DNA of 64,000 nt. Origin: Callaeas wilsoni (lineage: Eukaryota > Chordata > Aves > Passeriformes > Callaeidae). Location: assembly GCA_013398955.1 (NCBI GenBank), contig VWPU01012703.1, forward strand, positions 169,726-233,725. The letters are read 5' to 3'. The position numbers were made by a program, and so were the translations under genes. Below, piece after piece: positions 48,543 to 61,269 of the stretch. Numbering within the stretch: the first letter of the stretch is position 1; each line of letters opens with the position of its first letter. Below the pieces are notes generated by a model. The model was not told the origin of the DNA. It worked only from the letters and a program-made list of their open reading frames with translations, and searched no databases.

Positions 48543-50736
48543 AACTGCCTTCTGCACGGTGCAGCTGTGGCGCACGCCGGTACATTACTGAACGGGGAAA
48601 AAGAGGGGAGCGGGCTTGGGAAATCTGATGTAAAGCAAATCTGGCTGCAGCCCTGAGTTTTTCTGTCTTGCTCTTGTGCAGCTGCGTTTTTTGCTTGTTT
48701 CTCATTTGTCATAACTTAACGTTATGCTTCAGGTTTTCCATGTCAATTTGTTTAGAACCGACTTCTTCCAAGAGAGTCTCCTCTGTCATTTATGCTGTAG
48801 GAAAACATGGGATACAAATTAATTATTAAAGATAAATTTAGGCCTGATGGGAACATGGAGTTACCAGTTTATTAAATACATCTTATTGTGTGTACCAGTA
48901 AATACATAAATTTAAAGTTTTTGAGATGGACACAAATATATGGAGTTTAAAAATGTAAAACTACGTGATAAAATTCTAGGCAAGGAGTACATATTTATCA
49001 CAAAGCAATTAAATATCTTGGTTTGTTTATTCCAAAATTAACTTGACACATTAATTTAACATGAAAAGAGTGATTTAATGAAATCTTCAGAGAATTACTA
49101 TCTGCCCTTTGAATAAGTTATCTAAAATGCTATTTTATTATGCAAAGCTATGTAAAATAAATTGCGTTCAAGCAGTGGTTCAGAAAGTAGCTTATCGTAA
49201 CCTCATGCTCATAAAGAAATGACATAAAAGATCTGGGGATCACTGCTTTGCTTTCAAGATGGGAAAAATTAAGCAGAAATAGTCTTTAATTTGAAAAGAG
49301 CTAATTTGACATGGAGATAGTTATCTTGGTACTTTGAAATGTGATTAACTCTAATTATAGCCAGAAAAAAACCTATAGGGAACAATGAAAACACAATTCA
49401 GTGTGGAAGCAGCAGTGTGACCTCACATGTGTGATTCATGTGACGGAGCAGGTCGGATTCTTTTCAAAAGGGTACAAATCCTCCTGTGAAAATATGCAAC
49501 CATGTCTTCTAACTAGAAATTCCTACTTGCACACACGTTCACCCCTCAGCATGAGAGTAACATGGACAATGTTTACATTAAAGGACTGACTTCACTACCT
49601 GTGTGGACACAAACTACAGTTGGCACATCACTCTATGTAAATCCAGGATGCTGTTTTGTCCATGGATAATCACACTGAACTTCCAGCAAAATCAGTACAC
49701 TGATTCCATTAAGGGGATTGCAGGAAGGCAACCCAGCAAGCTGTTTACTGATTTTATTTTTTTCCCAATTAATGGAAAAGACTGTTCTCCCAATTTAGTT
49801 TGGTAATTAATTTGAAACATGAGGACTAGTGGTACTAAATAGATAGTATTTTTCTACATGGCTGGAAATAGTTTTCAGAGTTTGGCTTCCTTTTAACTGA
49901 ACTTAATGAATTACTCTTTTCACTCCTGTTTTCTGACAGCGACATCCATAAGCAAATCCTATATCGTGCTGGGCTTTGGTTTTATGTTATTTTTTAAGCC
50001 TTTCCCAGTATTTGCCATAAAAGAGATTTAAACTAGAGATCATTTGCCTCAGCTGAGGTGACAGATGCAAAAGTCCATGCAAAGAAGAGCTAACTAGCAT
50101 GGATTATTTAGTACTCTCATACTGAAGGCAGCTCCTCATCAGGGAGAGGAAGTCAGAAGTCTGGCTGTCATTATCCACTTAGGCAAAGCTCAGAGATGTG
50201 TGGCTTTCCATTTCACCAAATGCTCTCATACTCTTGTTTTATGGAAAACAGTAAACAGGATTATGGGTTTATAGTTAGTGCGTTATACAAAACTCTGTAT
50301 CTTTTCCCAAAGGGTCTGACCATTCTAACTGTTTGTTATGGAATATTGGACAACAAATGGATTCCTATTTGTGCTATTGTCAGTTTAGCATTCCTTTCAG
50401 ATGAGCTTTTGAGCAGGCAATGGTGTGCTTTCTGTTACATTTCAGCCTATTATCTCAAAATTGCCCACTGCAAATGGTTTCATTCAATAATTGAATACTT
50501 TAGTTTATTTTACCAGTATGGTTTATGTTCGGTGGGGGTTGTTTTTGTTGCTGTTGTTTTGGCTAAGACTTTCTTTGGTTCGCTTCATGTGCATAATTTA
50601 TTGACTGATGTGTTTGCGCATCACAATGTTCAATGTGGCTTCTAGGCCCTGAGCAGCTTGGCTTAGCTCTGTGCTCTGTTTCAACTGATATCATTCCTTC
50701 TGTGTGCAAGGAAAACAAATGACATTTTAAAACTGT
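48543..50736. other. Intergenic, AT-rich
   Basis: 48543-48720 is the GC-rich right flank of the LTR insertion. From 48820 to 49360 the sequence is AT-rich, non-repetitive and rich in TTAATT and ATTAA words, which could be conserved noncoding DNA. A 149-codon open frame at 50196-50645 (+) has no recognisable domain and is treated as chance. Confidence 0.5.
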
Positions 50737-50774
50737 AGTTTAGTTTTGTTTGTAAACTAAACTGTAGTTTAGTT
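50737..50774. repeat. Three-arm inverted repeat cluster (AGTTTAGTTT)
   Basis: The arms AGTTTAGTTT (50737-50746), its exact complement AAACTAAACT (50754-50763), and AGTTTAGTT (50766-50774) follow one another. The middle arm can pair with either neighbour. The 15-base AACTGTAGTTTAGTT also recurs directly 29 bases apart (50731 and 50760). It looks like a short local duplication through a palindrome. Confidence 0.8.
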
Positions 50775-50924
50775 GTTTGCATGTGGTCAAACCATGAGAA
50801 AAGCAAATGGATTAATTCAGTAGAGATTGTTACCGGAGTTTCGTCTTTAATGTTACATTGCTTTACTGAACTGAGACACATCTCTCAAAACTGGTCCAGT
50901 TTATATGACTCAGCTGATCATTTC

Positions 50925-51120
50925 AGTCACAGAGTCACACAGGGATAGAATGGTTTGGGTTGGAAGGGACCTTAAAATTGTCCAGTTCCAACTCCTTCCA
51001 TGAGCAGGGACACCTTCCATTATCCCAGGGTGCTCCACGCCCCTTGGACATGTCCAGAGCTGGGGCAGCCACATCTTCTCTAGGCAACCTGTTCTACCAC
51101 CCTCACAGGGAAGAATTTCA
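50925..51120 (-). repeat. CR1 LINE 3'-end fragment
   Basis: Read on the minus strand this is the well-known CR1 3' region. On the plus strand it appears as GAATGGTTTGGGTTGGAAGG, then a GACCTTAAAATTGTCC segment, GAGCAGGGACACCTTCCA, and CACCCTCACAGGGAAGAATT. The 3' end lies at the left (AGTCACAGAGTCACA-like tail) and the element is 5'-truncated at about 51120, next to a T/C-rich tract. It keeps more consensus sequence than the other CR1 pieces here, suggesting a younger copy. Confidence 0.92.
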
Positions 51121-53540
51121 GTACTGTTTGCCTTTTTTTTCCTCTTTTCTTTTTTTTCCCCCTTATCAGTAATACAAGCAACATCCTTTCTCATTTAGTT
51201 TAACTTTTAAGCAAACAAATGCAAAAATCTTGTACTGTAGAAAAGTTGTCACTGCAGTAGCTGGGAACGAAATACATGCTGTAAAAAGTGGAAAGCAAAA
51301 GGTTTGTACTTAAATACTAGGGAAAATCTGAGTATTTTGGCTAGTAGAGGGACTGTCCAAATGACCCTGGCACCTCTGGTATTAAAGCATAGGAAAGAAG
51401 CTTAAGCAGCTTAAAAGCCAGCCTGGTATCCTCCTGCCCTTGGGCACAGTTCCTCTGGACTGGACAGAGTGCTCTTGAGAGTGCATAACTAATTTAAATT
51501 GTCACATGCTCACAGCAATAGCCTTTCACCTTTTATTTTGTTCCACTCCGTGCCACTTGTACCTTCTGACTGATCCCACAGTGACAACCTAAAGTTTCCC
51601 ATTAAAACCCCCCTGAAGTTTAGTGAAGGACACAAATTGCCCATTCCCATGACACTGCAGAACTGCAAGGAGATGTCTTTTTATTTTAATTACTGCCTGA
51701 AGGTCCTTAGACAAGCTGATACATAGTAATCATGTTTGCTGGCTTTCCTGATTGTATTTAATATGGCATGGAAAAATTTATTGTTCAAATTACCAAATTT
51801 TCAGGGTGTCTTAGCGAGAACTGTGGCCTCCCTTGGTGGTGCCCCTCCATCCTGAAATCCACCCACTCGTGCTCACATCAACCGCCTCTAAAACTCACCT
51901 CCATAGCTACTGTTGGGTTCACCTTCTTGTGTTCCATACTATTGCTACCTTTTTTTTAAAGTTTTATATTTTTTGCCCAATTTCTGTCACATATTTGCAA
52001 GCAATGAGGTGGTGATGATCCCAGAGCTGAGTGTGTTGGCAGGGCTTGAGAGCAAGTGCACCAGCCGTGCATATAAACCATGATGCACCTACAAAAAAGT
52101 ACTGATCCCCTTAGCTACATCCTCATAATTCATATTCTGTCTGTGAACGAGGAGGACGTTGTGTTTCCAACCTACCTTTGTTATTTATTCTCTTCAGTAG
52201 GTCTAACATTTGCAGAAATGCTCAAATAGAGATAAATCTTTTCTAATTCCTTGGGATTTTATTGTAGCAGTGTTCATCATGATGAATTCTTTCAGTATTT
52301 AAGAAAATCAATTGTCAATTAGCTTTTATGGGGAATTATACATTGTGATTAGTCATCAGTTGGGCATTATGGTGTTATTTGACAACTGTTATTAAAACAT
52401 ACAGTAATTTGCTTTTATTGTCTATCAAATAGCCAACACAAGTTTCAAAAATAATATGAGCTTTGGAATTATAATTAGAGAATGCTTTATTGGGAATTGT
52501 TTTATAATGCAGTGTTACTGTTCAGAATTAATTATTTTGTTTGAAGAAAATTTAATATATTATTTACAAAAACCAGATAGCTTACCTGTTTTTTGATTTA
52601 TTTTCGTAAATGCTTGAAGAATTACAACTGCATTAACAAGATTTAAATAAGTAGATAATCATTTTAAGGTAAACAGGCTTGATTAAATAATGAATAGTTT
52701 TTAAAAAAAACCCTTTTTTTTTGCTCAAAACAATGGACCAGTTCCTACAAATCTGTATTACCTGATGAAGTCTTGTTCCTCCTTGATTTGGAGGTTGGTG
52801 CTGCACTGCAGGATCAGTCCAAAGTTTATTTAATCATTTCCATAAGCAACGTCTATAAAACATTGTCCTGACTTAGTAAATTCTGTAATGGAACGGTGCA
52901 TCCCTGTAACATTAGCAACAAATGTTTTTAAGCAAATGAGAGCATTATTTTCTTGCCAGAGAGCACAGGAGAAATGAATGGATGCAAACCCAAACAGGAT
53001 CCTGTGCTGCTGTTCCTCAGCTGTTGAGTATATCCAAGATCATCCTTACCTTTCCCAAAGATATTTATTGACCACAGCATTCATTACAGAACATCCAAGT
53101 AGCAATAACCTAAAATATATGCCAGTTTGAAAAGTCTATATGTAAATTTTAAACGTTTCTGCTTGTGAGGGATGTTCTTACTGGCCTTCTCCTGTCTCAT
53201 TTGGAAGATGGAAGTCTATTTGCTCTGGAATTGGCTTGGCTGTAAGGGAGACATTACACTGGCTATTCAAACCTCTGGATGCAGCGTATCATGGAATTAT
53301 TGTGGCTTCTATTCAGTGGAGTATCTTTAGTGTAGGAGGTGCATGTGAAATCAGTCTGCATAAACCTTGGCTCCATAAACATTTTTAAGCTGAAAGCTTT
53401 TCTATAGTAATAATAATAACAACAACATTACTGGTAACTGCCACCCACTGTATAGAGGGTACTTTACCCAAAGAGTCCTAAATAAATCTGGAGCAATATG
53501 ATGCCTCACCATAGATATTGTAAAATGAAAGGCAGATTAT
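51121..53540. other. Intergenic, AT-rich, with a possible conserved segment
   Basis: A pyrimidine-rich run (51130-51162) abuts the CR1 fragment. From 52180 to 52720 the sequence is strongly AT-rich without repeat character and has many TAAT or ATTA homeodomain cores (for example around 52310-52390). No coding region is recognised. Confidence 0.5.
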
Positions 53541-53570
53541 TGGCACTGAGAAAGATAATTCTCAGTGCCA
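53541..53570. repeat. Perfect 12-bp inverted repeat with 6-nt loop
   Basis: The arms TGGCACTGAGAA (53541-53552) and TTCTCAGTGCCA (53559-53570) are exact reverse complements around the loop AGATAA. This could extrude as a hairpin in DNA or fold in a transcript. There is no T run or other sign of a promoter nearby. Confidence 0.8.
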
Positions 53571-56500
53571 TAGAGCTCCTTTTGAGAGCTGTATGGGGTC
53601 ATGACTGGCCCATCCTCTCTACAGAACCAACCAGTTGCAAACGCTTTTGGAAAAAGAAAAAGAAACATGCAAGACCAGAGTTGTCTTTCCTCTGGATTTC
53701 CAGTCTCAGTTTCCAGCACTCATCTGCTTTAGGCTTCTCTTGGACCAGAGATTGAACAGGAAGCTTTGAGTTCAAAATCCACAGGTGGACCTTTCCTCCA
53801 TGAAACTTCTGTTGCACTTGTATTTTTCTGCCTTCCCCACATTCTGAAGCAATGATAGCATGTGGAATCCACATTTCCTTTCTTTTGCTTTGCTTTTGTA
53901 GTTTGGCGATTTTTCTGCATGCTCTTTATCCCTTCTTTGCCCTTTTATTTATTGCTAATTTGGGAGAAGATCTGATGGTGCACTGGGAAGACTTAAGTGG
54001 TAGCTGAGTGCTATCCCTGAACATACTTCACCCTGATACCAGAACACTCTCCTCTGCTCCCTTAAATGTCTTTAAAAGAACGGTGTTTTGAGCAGTGTTA
54101 GGTTCCTGTGCAGTCACAGAGCTTTAAAATACTTCCCCAGCATCTTCCCCACCCACATATTCTCCTTCTCTGTGAGGGAAGACTCATCCATTTCCAACTC
54201 CCAAGCTGAGAAACGGGATGGTGTTAGTTACTGTGCTGGCAGAAGGGACAGTCTGCTTCTAACAGATGCCTTTAAGATTTCTGTCCATTACTTGTCTTGC
54301 CATAATGTTCTCTTTGGATTTGTACTGCATGAAACAGGAGTTTAAAAGAATTTAAATTCAGGTCAATCACCAATCGGATGTGTTGATGCAGGTCTGTGAC
54401 GAATCTACAGAGTATATGAACTACTAGAACCTGTACACTGGTGCCCTACATCACCTTAATCTGTTTTAAAGTTACCTGTGCTGTTCTACAAGGAACTGTA
54501 TTCCAAGTATTGCCATTCCTTGTCAGTCGGTGTCCTTCTGCTGGGGTTAAAAATGGCCATGGGGGAAAGGACAGGACTTACAGCTGTGCCCAGATAGCAG
54601 CTGTACTCCTGGTCCCCACACTTTCACAGCTGAAAGGAAATCACACTTCAAACCGTCTGAAGGATCTGTACAAGTGTAACCACTTAGTGGAATGAGTTGG
54701 ATATATCAAAGATCAGTACATAACTGAAATAGAAGTAAATTATGCTGCACATGAAGTTTCTGTGGTTACTGTGAAGGACATTACAGGGAAGTCAGAGATG
54801 GGAAACGAGTGAGTGATGAGCTAATATCACTCGAAATAAAATATGAAACAAGAATAATGAAAACACTGAGACACATGTTCTCACAGAGTTGGAAGAGTTT
54901 TATCAAAAACTACAACTAGTTGTCAAAAACATCCCTAAGCCAAGACTTTCTTGTATCATTTAGACTTCAAAGCAGTGTGTCATTCAGAATATACACTGCA
55001 GTGCAACTGGGAGGCGGCTTAGGAGATAACGAGAATAGCACTTTGAGAACCTTAGATGAAAGTTAAATGAGTTGCTAAAGATAATTTTCATCAGAGACTT
55101 CAGTATTATTTAACTGTTGTAATTTATGTCAAAATAGAAAGAACAGATAAGTGTAGATATTTCTAAAAGATGCACAGAAACAAGAATTGTTTTGCAACTA
55201 AGTCCAAAGAACATAAGATAGAGACCAAATATGTACAGTGTTTGGATTTTTTTTCTCCTCTGGTATTGATAAAACTAATTATAAGTGTATATATAATCAT
55301 AAGAAAGTGGAGAAAACTGTTTTGTATTGTCCAAACAAATACATTTGAGCTAAAAAGCATTCCATTAAAGCCCACTTGGGTAGAGACGGTGAAATAGCAA
55401 CGCACAAGAAGCTGCGAAAAATGTTAATAGATTATATCTCACCTGGGAGAAACATACTGCTGATAAGACTACTGATGAATGAAAGACAGCTAAAAATCAC
55501 AGAATGAGGCAATTTCTGCTGCCTCTGAGCTTTGTGGAAAGTAAATGAAAGGGAAAATGACTTAAACATCATGAACATGATGGGAAGAATGCAGTCACAG
55601 ATTCAAGAGATTTTTGTTCATAGGTTGCTGAATCTTCTCTGCCCAAAGGTACAGAGACTGCCTCCAACCATTCTGGGCTCAGTGGGGCTTTGGCAGTTGG
55701 GAAATTGTAATTCAGTACTGATCAGGAGGCATTTATTTTGCCTCTAAAGATTGAAGCTCCACAGCACTGTTCAGTTTAGTATTTAAATGAGGCATTTTTA
55801 GTCTACCACTGTACCTGTAGGATGTTGTGCTTCCTCCTCTGTGCTGTGCTCTGACTGCAGCAGCAGCTTCATTTCATGCTGACTTGAGAAATCTTTGAAG
55901 ATATTTATGCTTTCTTTGTAGAAAAAACGCTGGATTAATTAAGACAAACACTATTTCTAGGCTGATGGGCTCTGGACGTAAGGGCTGCCTTATCCATAAG
56001 CACAAGCTAGACCACGACTCCATGATTTTATCACTAACCTTCCAGGTTTTGCTTTAATTTCACCCAATTGATCCATTCCTGGGTGTTTCCCTGAGGTTGT
56101 GGTTGCAGCTGACGTGAAGGGCTCAGAGTGTGTGTGCTCACAGTGCAGAGCCTGTGGAGTGTCCCTCCTTCAGAGGGAAGCTGATGGATGCGATGCCCGC
56201 TGGCGTAAGTGGAAGCATGTTTGCCTGGGAAACAAAATGAAGGAAAAGGCAGAGACGAGAAAAAATTTGGAAGACAAATAGTAGTGGAAATGCTAACCTT
56301 TACTGACCTCAGTGGAACAGCCTAGAGATGGCAAGAAATTCAGGCTGGAAAAGTTGATGATTTATAGACTGCTTGTAAGAATGGTCCATATCTATAACTA
56401 TGAGTTAGAAGTAAGGACACATTATCTGTCAAAATACAAAGCTGTCCTCAAAACCAAATGTTTCTGAAAAATGATTGACACAAGGTGAGGAGAGAAAAAG

Positions 56501-57396
56501 GATCACGAACAACTGTTCTGAGTGGCACTGTGATTAGGCCCAAAAATTATTGTATGAATTCCAACCTTCCTAAAGCTGATATAGAAAATACTCTTGTAAA
56601 TATTAAATTATAACTTTTGAACTGTCTGACATATACTTATTTGCATGTACAAATATAAACATATAGGTAGGTTTTTTCTTTTCTGTTACCATAATGCAAG
56701 AGTTTCTCTATCAGATGTACAATGTCAGATATACCTTGGGAGAAAATACCAATGCTTTATTTAGTTGGAAAAACCACAAATGTTTTGAAGCAGTTATTTA
56801 TCTTCCTAGTCTGTATCAAATACAGTGGCTAGGAGAGAGATATTTTTATTTTGTACTGTAACCTGAAGCAGGGGTATTAAAAGAACTGAAAAGAAGAATA
56901 AATAGTGGCTTCTTCTTGTATTATACTCCAAGTAAAGCCATTTAAGTCCAAGCATATTACAAGTGTGAAAAGAAAAACATATTGACCTAAATATGCAGTC
57001 TTTGTATCAGGCAGTCAAAACTGATGTTGTTACAGACAAAGAATTCCTGCTAGGTCGGAAGTTTCATGCCACTCTAGGTACTTCAGTGGGAAATCTGAGC
57101 CACATCTTGTTGTGTGTGTTAAATTCTAGTTTGCTCAATACTTCAGTGTACTTTGAGCTTTTGGGGTATCTACAATCCCAGGCAAACTGCTAGAAAAGCC
57201 ACTGCAGCTCCTGATATTTTACTACTTAATTTGAAATTGCAATTTAGCTGGACCTGAATATAGCAGGGAAGCCCAGTGGTAGCCTGGCACAGCTGATAGG
57301 CTGTTGTGTAGAGGTGACATCCTCCAGGGGACCGTTCAGGCTGGCCTCTGAAATGCTCTGTCACACTTGTTGCAAGCCAGATGGAGACCTCCAATT
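53571..57396. other. Intergenic, no recognised feature
   Basis: Mixed-composition sequence with short overlapping reading frames on both strands, none with a domain I recognise. No LTR, CR1 tail or RNA gene was noticed. AT content is moderate, and there is a T-rich run near 55249-55256. Confidence 0.5.
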
Positions 57397-57475
57397 TCAG
57401 GTTTGTTTTTTTTCAGATAGCAATTTTATTTCTTTTTTCAGATAGCAAAAGTTTGGTTTTTTTCAGCTAACACAT
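57397..57475 (+). repeat. Triplicated T-tract plus CAG motif, splice-acceptor-like
   Basis: Three successive units end in a T tract followed by CAG: TTTTTTTTCAGATAGCAA near 57406-57422, TTTTTTCAGATAGCAA near 57433-57448, and TTTTTTTCAGCTAAC near 57458-57472. The first two share the following ATAGCAA. This is an imperfect short tandem repeat that happens to look like alternative splice acceptors. No exon downstream can be supported. Confidence 0.5.
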
Positions 57476-57904
57476 TTCAGATGTGGTCTAAATGGTGCTG
57501 TAGTCAGTCCCCAGCTCTGTGTGAGTTATGCACAACAGTTATGGTTACAACATAAACTGCTTGGCATCCTCCTACTCCTGGTCCCCACACAGACTGACAA
57601 AAAGCCGTGCTGCTGTTAACCTGTGAAATAAAACTTTCCTTTTAGCTTCTTCTTGCTATTTCTGTAACTTCTACAAATACAGGCAAGGGAAGGTAATTTC
57701 TGTGCATGACAAATCTACCCTCTCATGACATATATTCAAGCAGTTTGTACTATGTTTTTAAGTACCCCTTTTAACCATTAAATCCCATACATATAACATT
57801 TCCTGGACCTGCTAGGAAATGACGCATGTCCAGAAACTCTTTTGATCGTCCTAGGGCTGTGCAAACCAATAGAGTTTTTCAAGAAGCGGGCACTTTTTCT
57901 TTGT

Positions 57905-57968
57905 GATAGGAACTAGAGGCTGGCATTATCTTAGAGGTCTTTTCCAGCCTTACTGATTCTGATTCTGT
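57905..57968 (+). repeat. CR1 LINE 3' tail fragment
   Basis: The sequence around ATCTTAGAGGTCTTTTCCAG followed by the reiterated tail GATTCTGATTCTG is the canonical end of avian CR1 in plus orientation. Only the terminal part of about 60 bases is recognisable. Confidence 0.75.
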
Positions 57969-57969
57969 G

Positions 57970-60900
57970 TATTGCAATTACTTGTAAATTATATGATGAC
58001 ACTGAGGAATATTTGGGGTTCTCTTACTGTGTACCAGCTCAATCCAACACCATTGGAGTGCTTGCAGAAAGCTATGCACAGAACCTGCATGTTGCTGATT
58101 TTTACTGTAGTTTTTGCTAAAGGTAGCTCAAATACAGGCTTGTGCTAAGTCCAGAATCAAGACCCTTTAATTTGTACTGTTTACCTTCCGATCCCAGCTC
58201 TGCCTCTATGAGTGCAACTTCTGCTTGGTGTGAGAGAAGATGAAGTCATTGTATGGTTGTCAATTCTTTGACTGACTGACAAAAGACCTCAGCCATCACT
58301 ACTTCTTTATGTTATTAGAGATGGAAGTTTTCTTTTCCTGCTAGTTCTCTGTTAGTTATTGGCAGAAAAGACACTCTCCTCCTGTCTCATGTTCCAAGCC
58401 TCTGTAAAAGTTGGGTAAAACCAACAAACATATGCATTTCTAATGTGCTTTAATTCCAGAATTGCTAATTTTAAATTTCTAATGTCATAGGGGGGAAGAG
58501 TGCATTTAGTAAACAATCGGATACATTACATTTTGATTATGCATTGCTAAAACAAGGCAATGTCATAATTTGTCTTGAGGTTATTAAAATGTTATCATGC
58601 TAAATACTTAATGAAGAAAATCTATCACAATTGTGACACAAACTGGTTGCCAGTAGTGCTAGGACAATAAACGCCAACAGTTCTGTGTCTCTTTGAGCAA
58701 ACCAAGTTATAATGTGTTGTTTCTCTCGGTGCTGCAGCACATTAAACAATATGAGGATGACTCTAATGAGTCAGAAGAAAAGCCCAAATAGTTCAGTCAC
58801 CTACCTCTGACTGAGGCTATAAGCTGACACTTAAAAATAATTCAGCATAATGCATGCATTCAGTAATCTTTCCCTAAATTTTTTCTCTCTTGCAACTTTC
58901 TGACAAGAGGAATGTTTTGTAATCAGTCGTTTATTTCCTCCATTAATTTGTCCAGTCTCTCAGCTTCTCCTATCCCTGTATCAAGAATTCCATTCAATTT
59001 AACATTATAATTTATCCCCACAGATTTTAATCTTCAAAGTTATTTTAACATTTGATGCCTTGAGCATGTTATAAACCATCCATTCTTGTTTTCACGGATA
59101 TCCCAGATCCTTTTCTGTGGACCCGCTCCCTAACTATTAATTTCTATCCCAGCACATGCTGGCTTTGTAGGGCATTACCTGTCCAGGTTGTTTTTAATTC
59201 TAATTCTTTTTGCATCGAAGTTCCCAGCTGTACCCAGTTCACCACCATATGCAGGCCTTACAAAGCTCGTTGTCTGACAGCTGATTAACAAGCACAGTGG
59301 GCAGTGCTGGATGCACAGGTTCTCACTGAGCTCCTCACAGCATGACTCCCTGCTCCAACAGGGAATTGCTGGTAGTTCTTCCACCAGCACGGCTTTGGGA
59401 ACAGTTGTTCTCTACAATACTCCAGTTTATACCAGGTTCCTTAGCAGACATGAGAACGTTTTGTGAGATGGTGTGAAAATCTTATTTAAAACTTTTGTAG
59501 CTACTGCTAATATCTCCCTGTTTCCAAGGCCTGTTATCCTATTATAGCAACAAATGTGATTGCATTGACTTGATTTGTTCCTGATAAATCCATGGAGGCT
59601 ATTACTTATCACCTTCTAGTATTCTAGCTGCTTACAAATAGGATTATAGCATTATGTATTTTAATATGCACAAAATATAAATGAAGGCTTTAATAAATTG
59701 AAGCATCATTAATTTTGAAAATTTAGTATTAATACAGCTGTTTACCTAAGGGACCATGTTATGTGTCACAAATTCTTACACAAGTTTTCTAAACATAGTG
59801 AGCCTTGCTGACGTCCTCAGAGTCCCCTTTTCCTCCTGTCATTGCAAACACTACCAGCAAATGATGGCAATACATCCGAAGGGTGTGGGACTGAGCAAAC
59901 TGCTCCTCGCTGTGCCACTGCTGCCAGCCCCGGGCTGAGGAGCACCTCGTGGCACTGTATTAGCAGGGGCTGGGGCTGGAGATGGAAGTGTCTCCAAACC
60001 CACATATCTCTTGATGACAGTTCCTTGTTCACCAGACGTTTTTCAGTTTTGTCTGACTTCTCAGTTACTGCTGTTTTGCTAAGTTGCTAGATATGTGGAA
60101 AATAAAAAATCTCCCTCTAAACCCAAACACCTATGGCCAAGTAATGTTAAACAGAGCTGCTGGTTGACATTTCCTAGCTATTGCCCTTGTTTCTCACGGC
60201 ATGGTCCTCTGTAGAACCCACCAGACTCTGGCCATCTCTGGGGATGCTGAGTCACCTGCAGAACTGGGAGTTAATGGAATGTTGCACTACAGCTCCAGGT
60301 GTCCACTGTAACCACCCACCCACCTCTGGCTCCTCAGTAGTTATGAAGGGCTCCTCTGGGCGGGCTTTATGGCATCCAAGTCAGAATCTGTGTCTTTATC
60401 TAGGCTGGGCCTTTAACTTCAGCTGCCTGAACCAGGGGTCTTGGCTGAACCACACACACGTTACAACTTCCTGAGTTTGTTGTAACATGGGCAACACACC
60501 CTTTCTTGTACGTGTCCCTTTGCTTCAGCTACAGGAGCTTTGTGTTGTCTGGATCCATTGGAAGAGGAGAGGGAGAAAGCAATCTAGTCTTTTTTTCTTT
60601 AACGAAGTACAAAGAAAAATATACTTCAGAGTTAATGTGTGCATGCATATAGGATGTGAGTTGTTCACTGAACAGGCTGGACACAATGGTTTTCAATTTT
60701 TACTGACTGCTACTTGCAGAAATTGTGACAGAGTCCCTGAAATGAATGACACCTCTATTGTATAACTGGTGTCAGACAGAATTCCCCCTCAGTATATCCA
60801 GAGCAGCATTATGTCAGACCAGATCGTAGTCTCTGGTTAATACTGCTTAATTCTAGCAATCTGTTTGTTTCACTAGTTAATTGTGAATAAGCTTTTATTT

Positions 60901-61269
60901 TTTGCATCTTGAAAATTCCCTTTGACTTTTCTGTAGTTTCTGAGGATTTTAGTTTCTATTCTGCAACTGAGGGAGCATGTCAGTGCAGTGCAGGACAGAA
61001 GTACTTTCAGACCAGTGGGAAGGAAACACAAAGTACAGCATAACTGGTGTCTTTTTGCTTTGTTCTATAAACAGCAAACCTTGTTTCTCCTCCTGTTCTG
61101 CACGCAACGAAGCACCAGCTCTGTGCTGTATTGGCAGGATCAGTGCTGGCTAAAAGATCTCTTTGTGGCTTTGTAGCTCAGTGTCTACCTTGAATCAGCA
61201 GCCCTTCAGGAGGGCTCTGTGTTCTGGGTCTGCTGTAGCATCTCCTTGACTAGACACACTAAAAATCTG
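57970..61269. other. Intergenic, downstream of UQCRFS1
   Basis: No coding region is recognised. The segment 58480-58870 is AT-rich and holds several transcription-factor-like words, including a TGACTC-TAAT-GAGTCA palindrome (58758-58773). It is treated as a candidate conserved element in the findings. 59800-60500 is more GC-rich but has only short chance reading frames. Confidence 0.6.
58480..58870. promoter_or_regulatory. Candidate conserved noncoding element (enhancer-like)
   Basis: This stretch has no repeat signature and is rich in words typical of developmental enhancers: ATTATGCATTGC (POU-like), AACAAT and ACAATA (SOX-like), and a perfect palindrome of two AP-1 half-sites, TGACTC-TAAT-GAGTCA (58758-58773). 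Conservation cannot be seen from one genome, so the call rests on composition only. Confidence 0.25.

Noticed and set aside
50196..50645. Open frame of 149 codons (+), rich in hydrophobic residues
   Set aside because: The hydrophobicity follows from T-rich DNA. There is no recognisable family, no splice or promoter context, and the length is compatible with chance.
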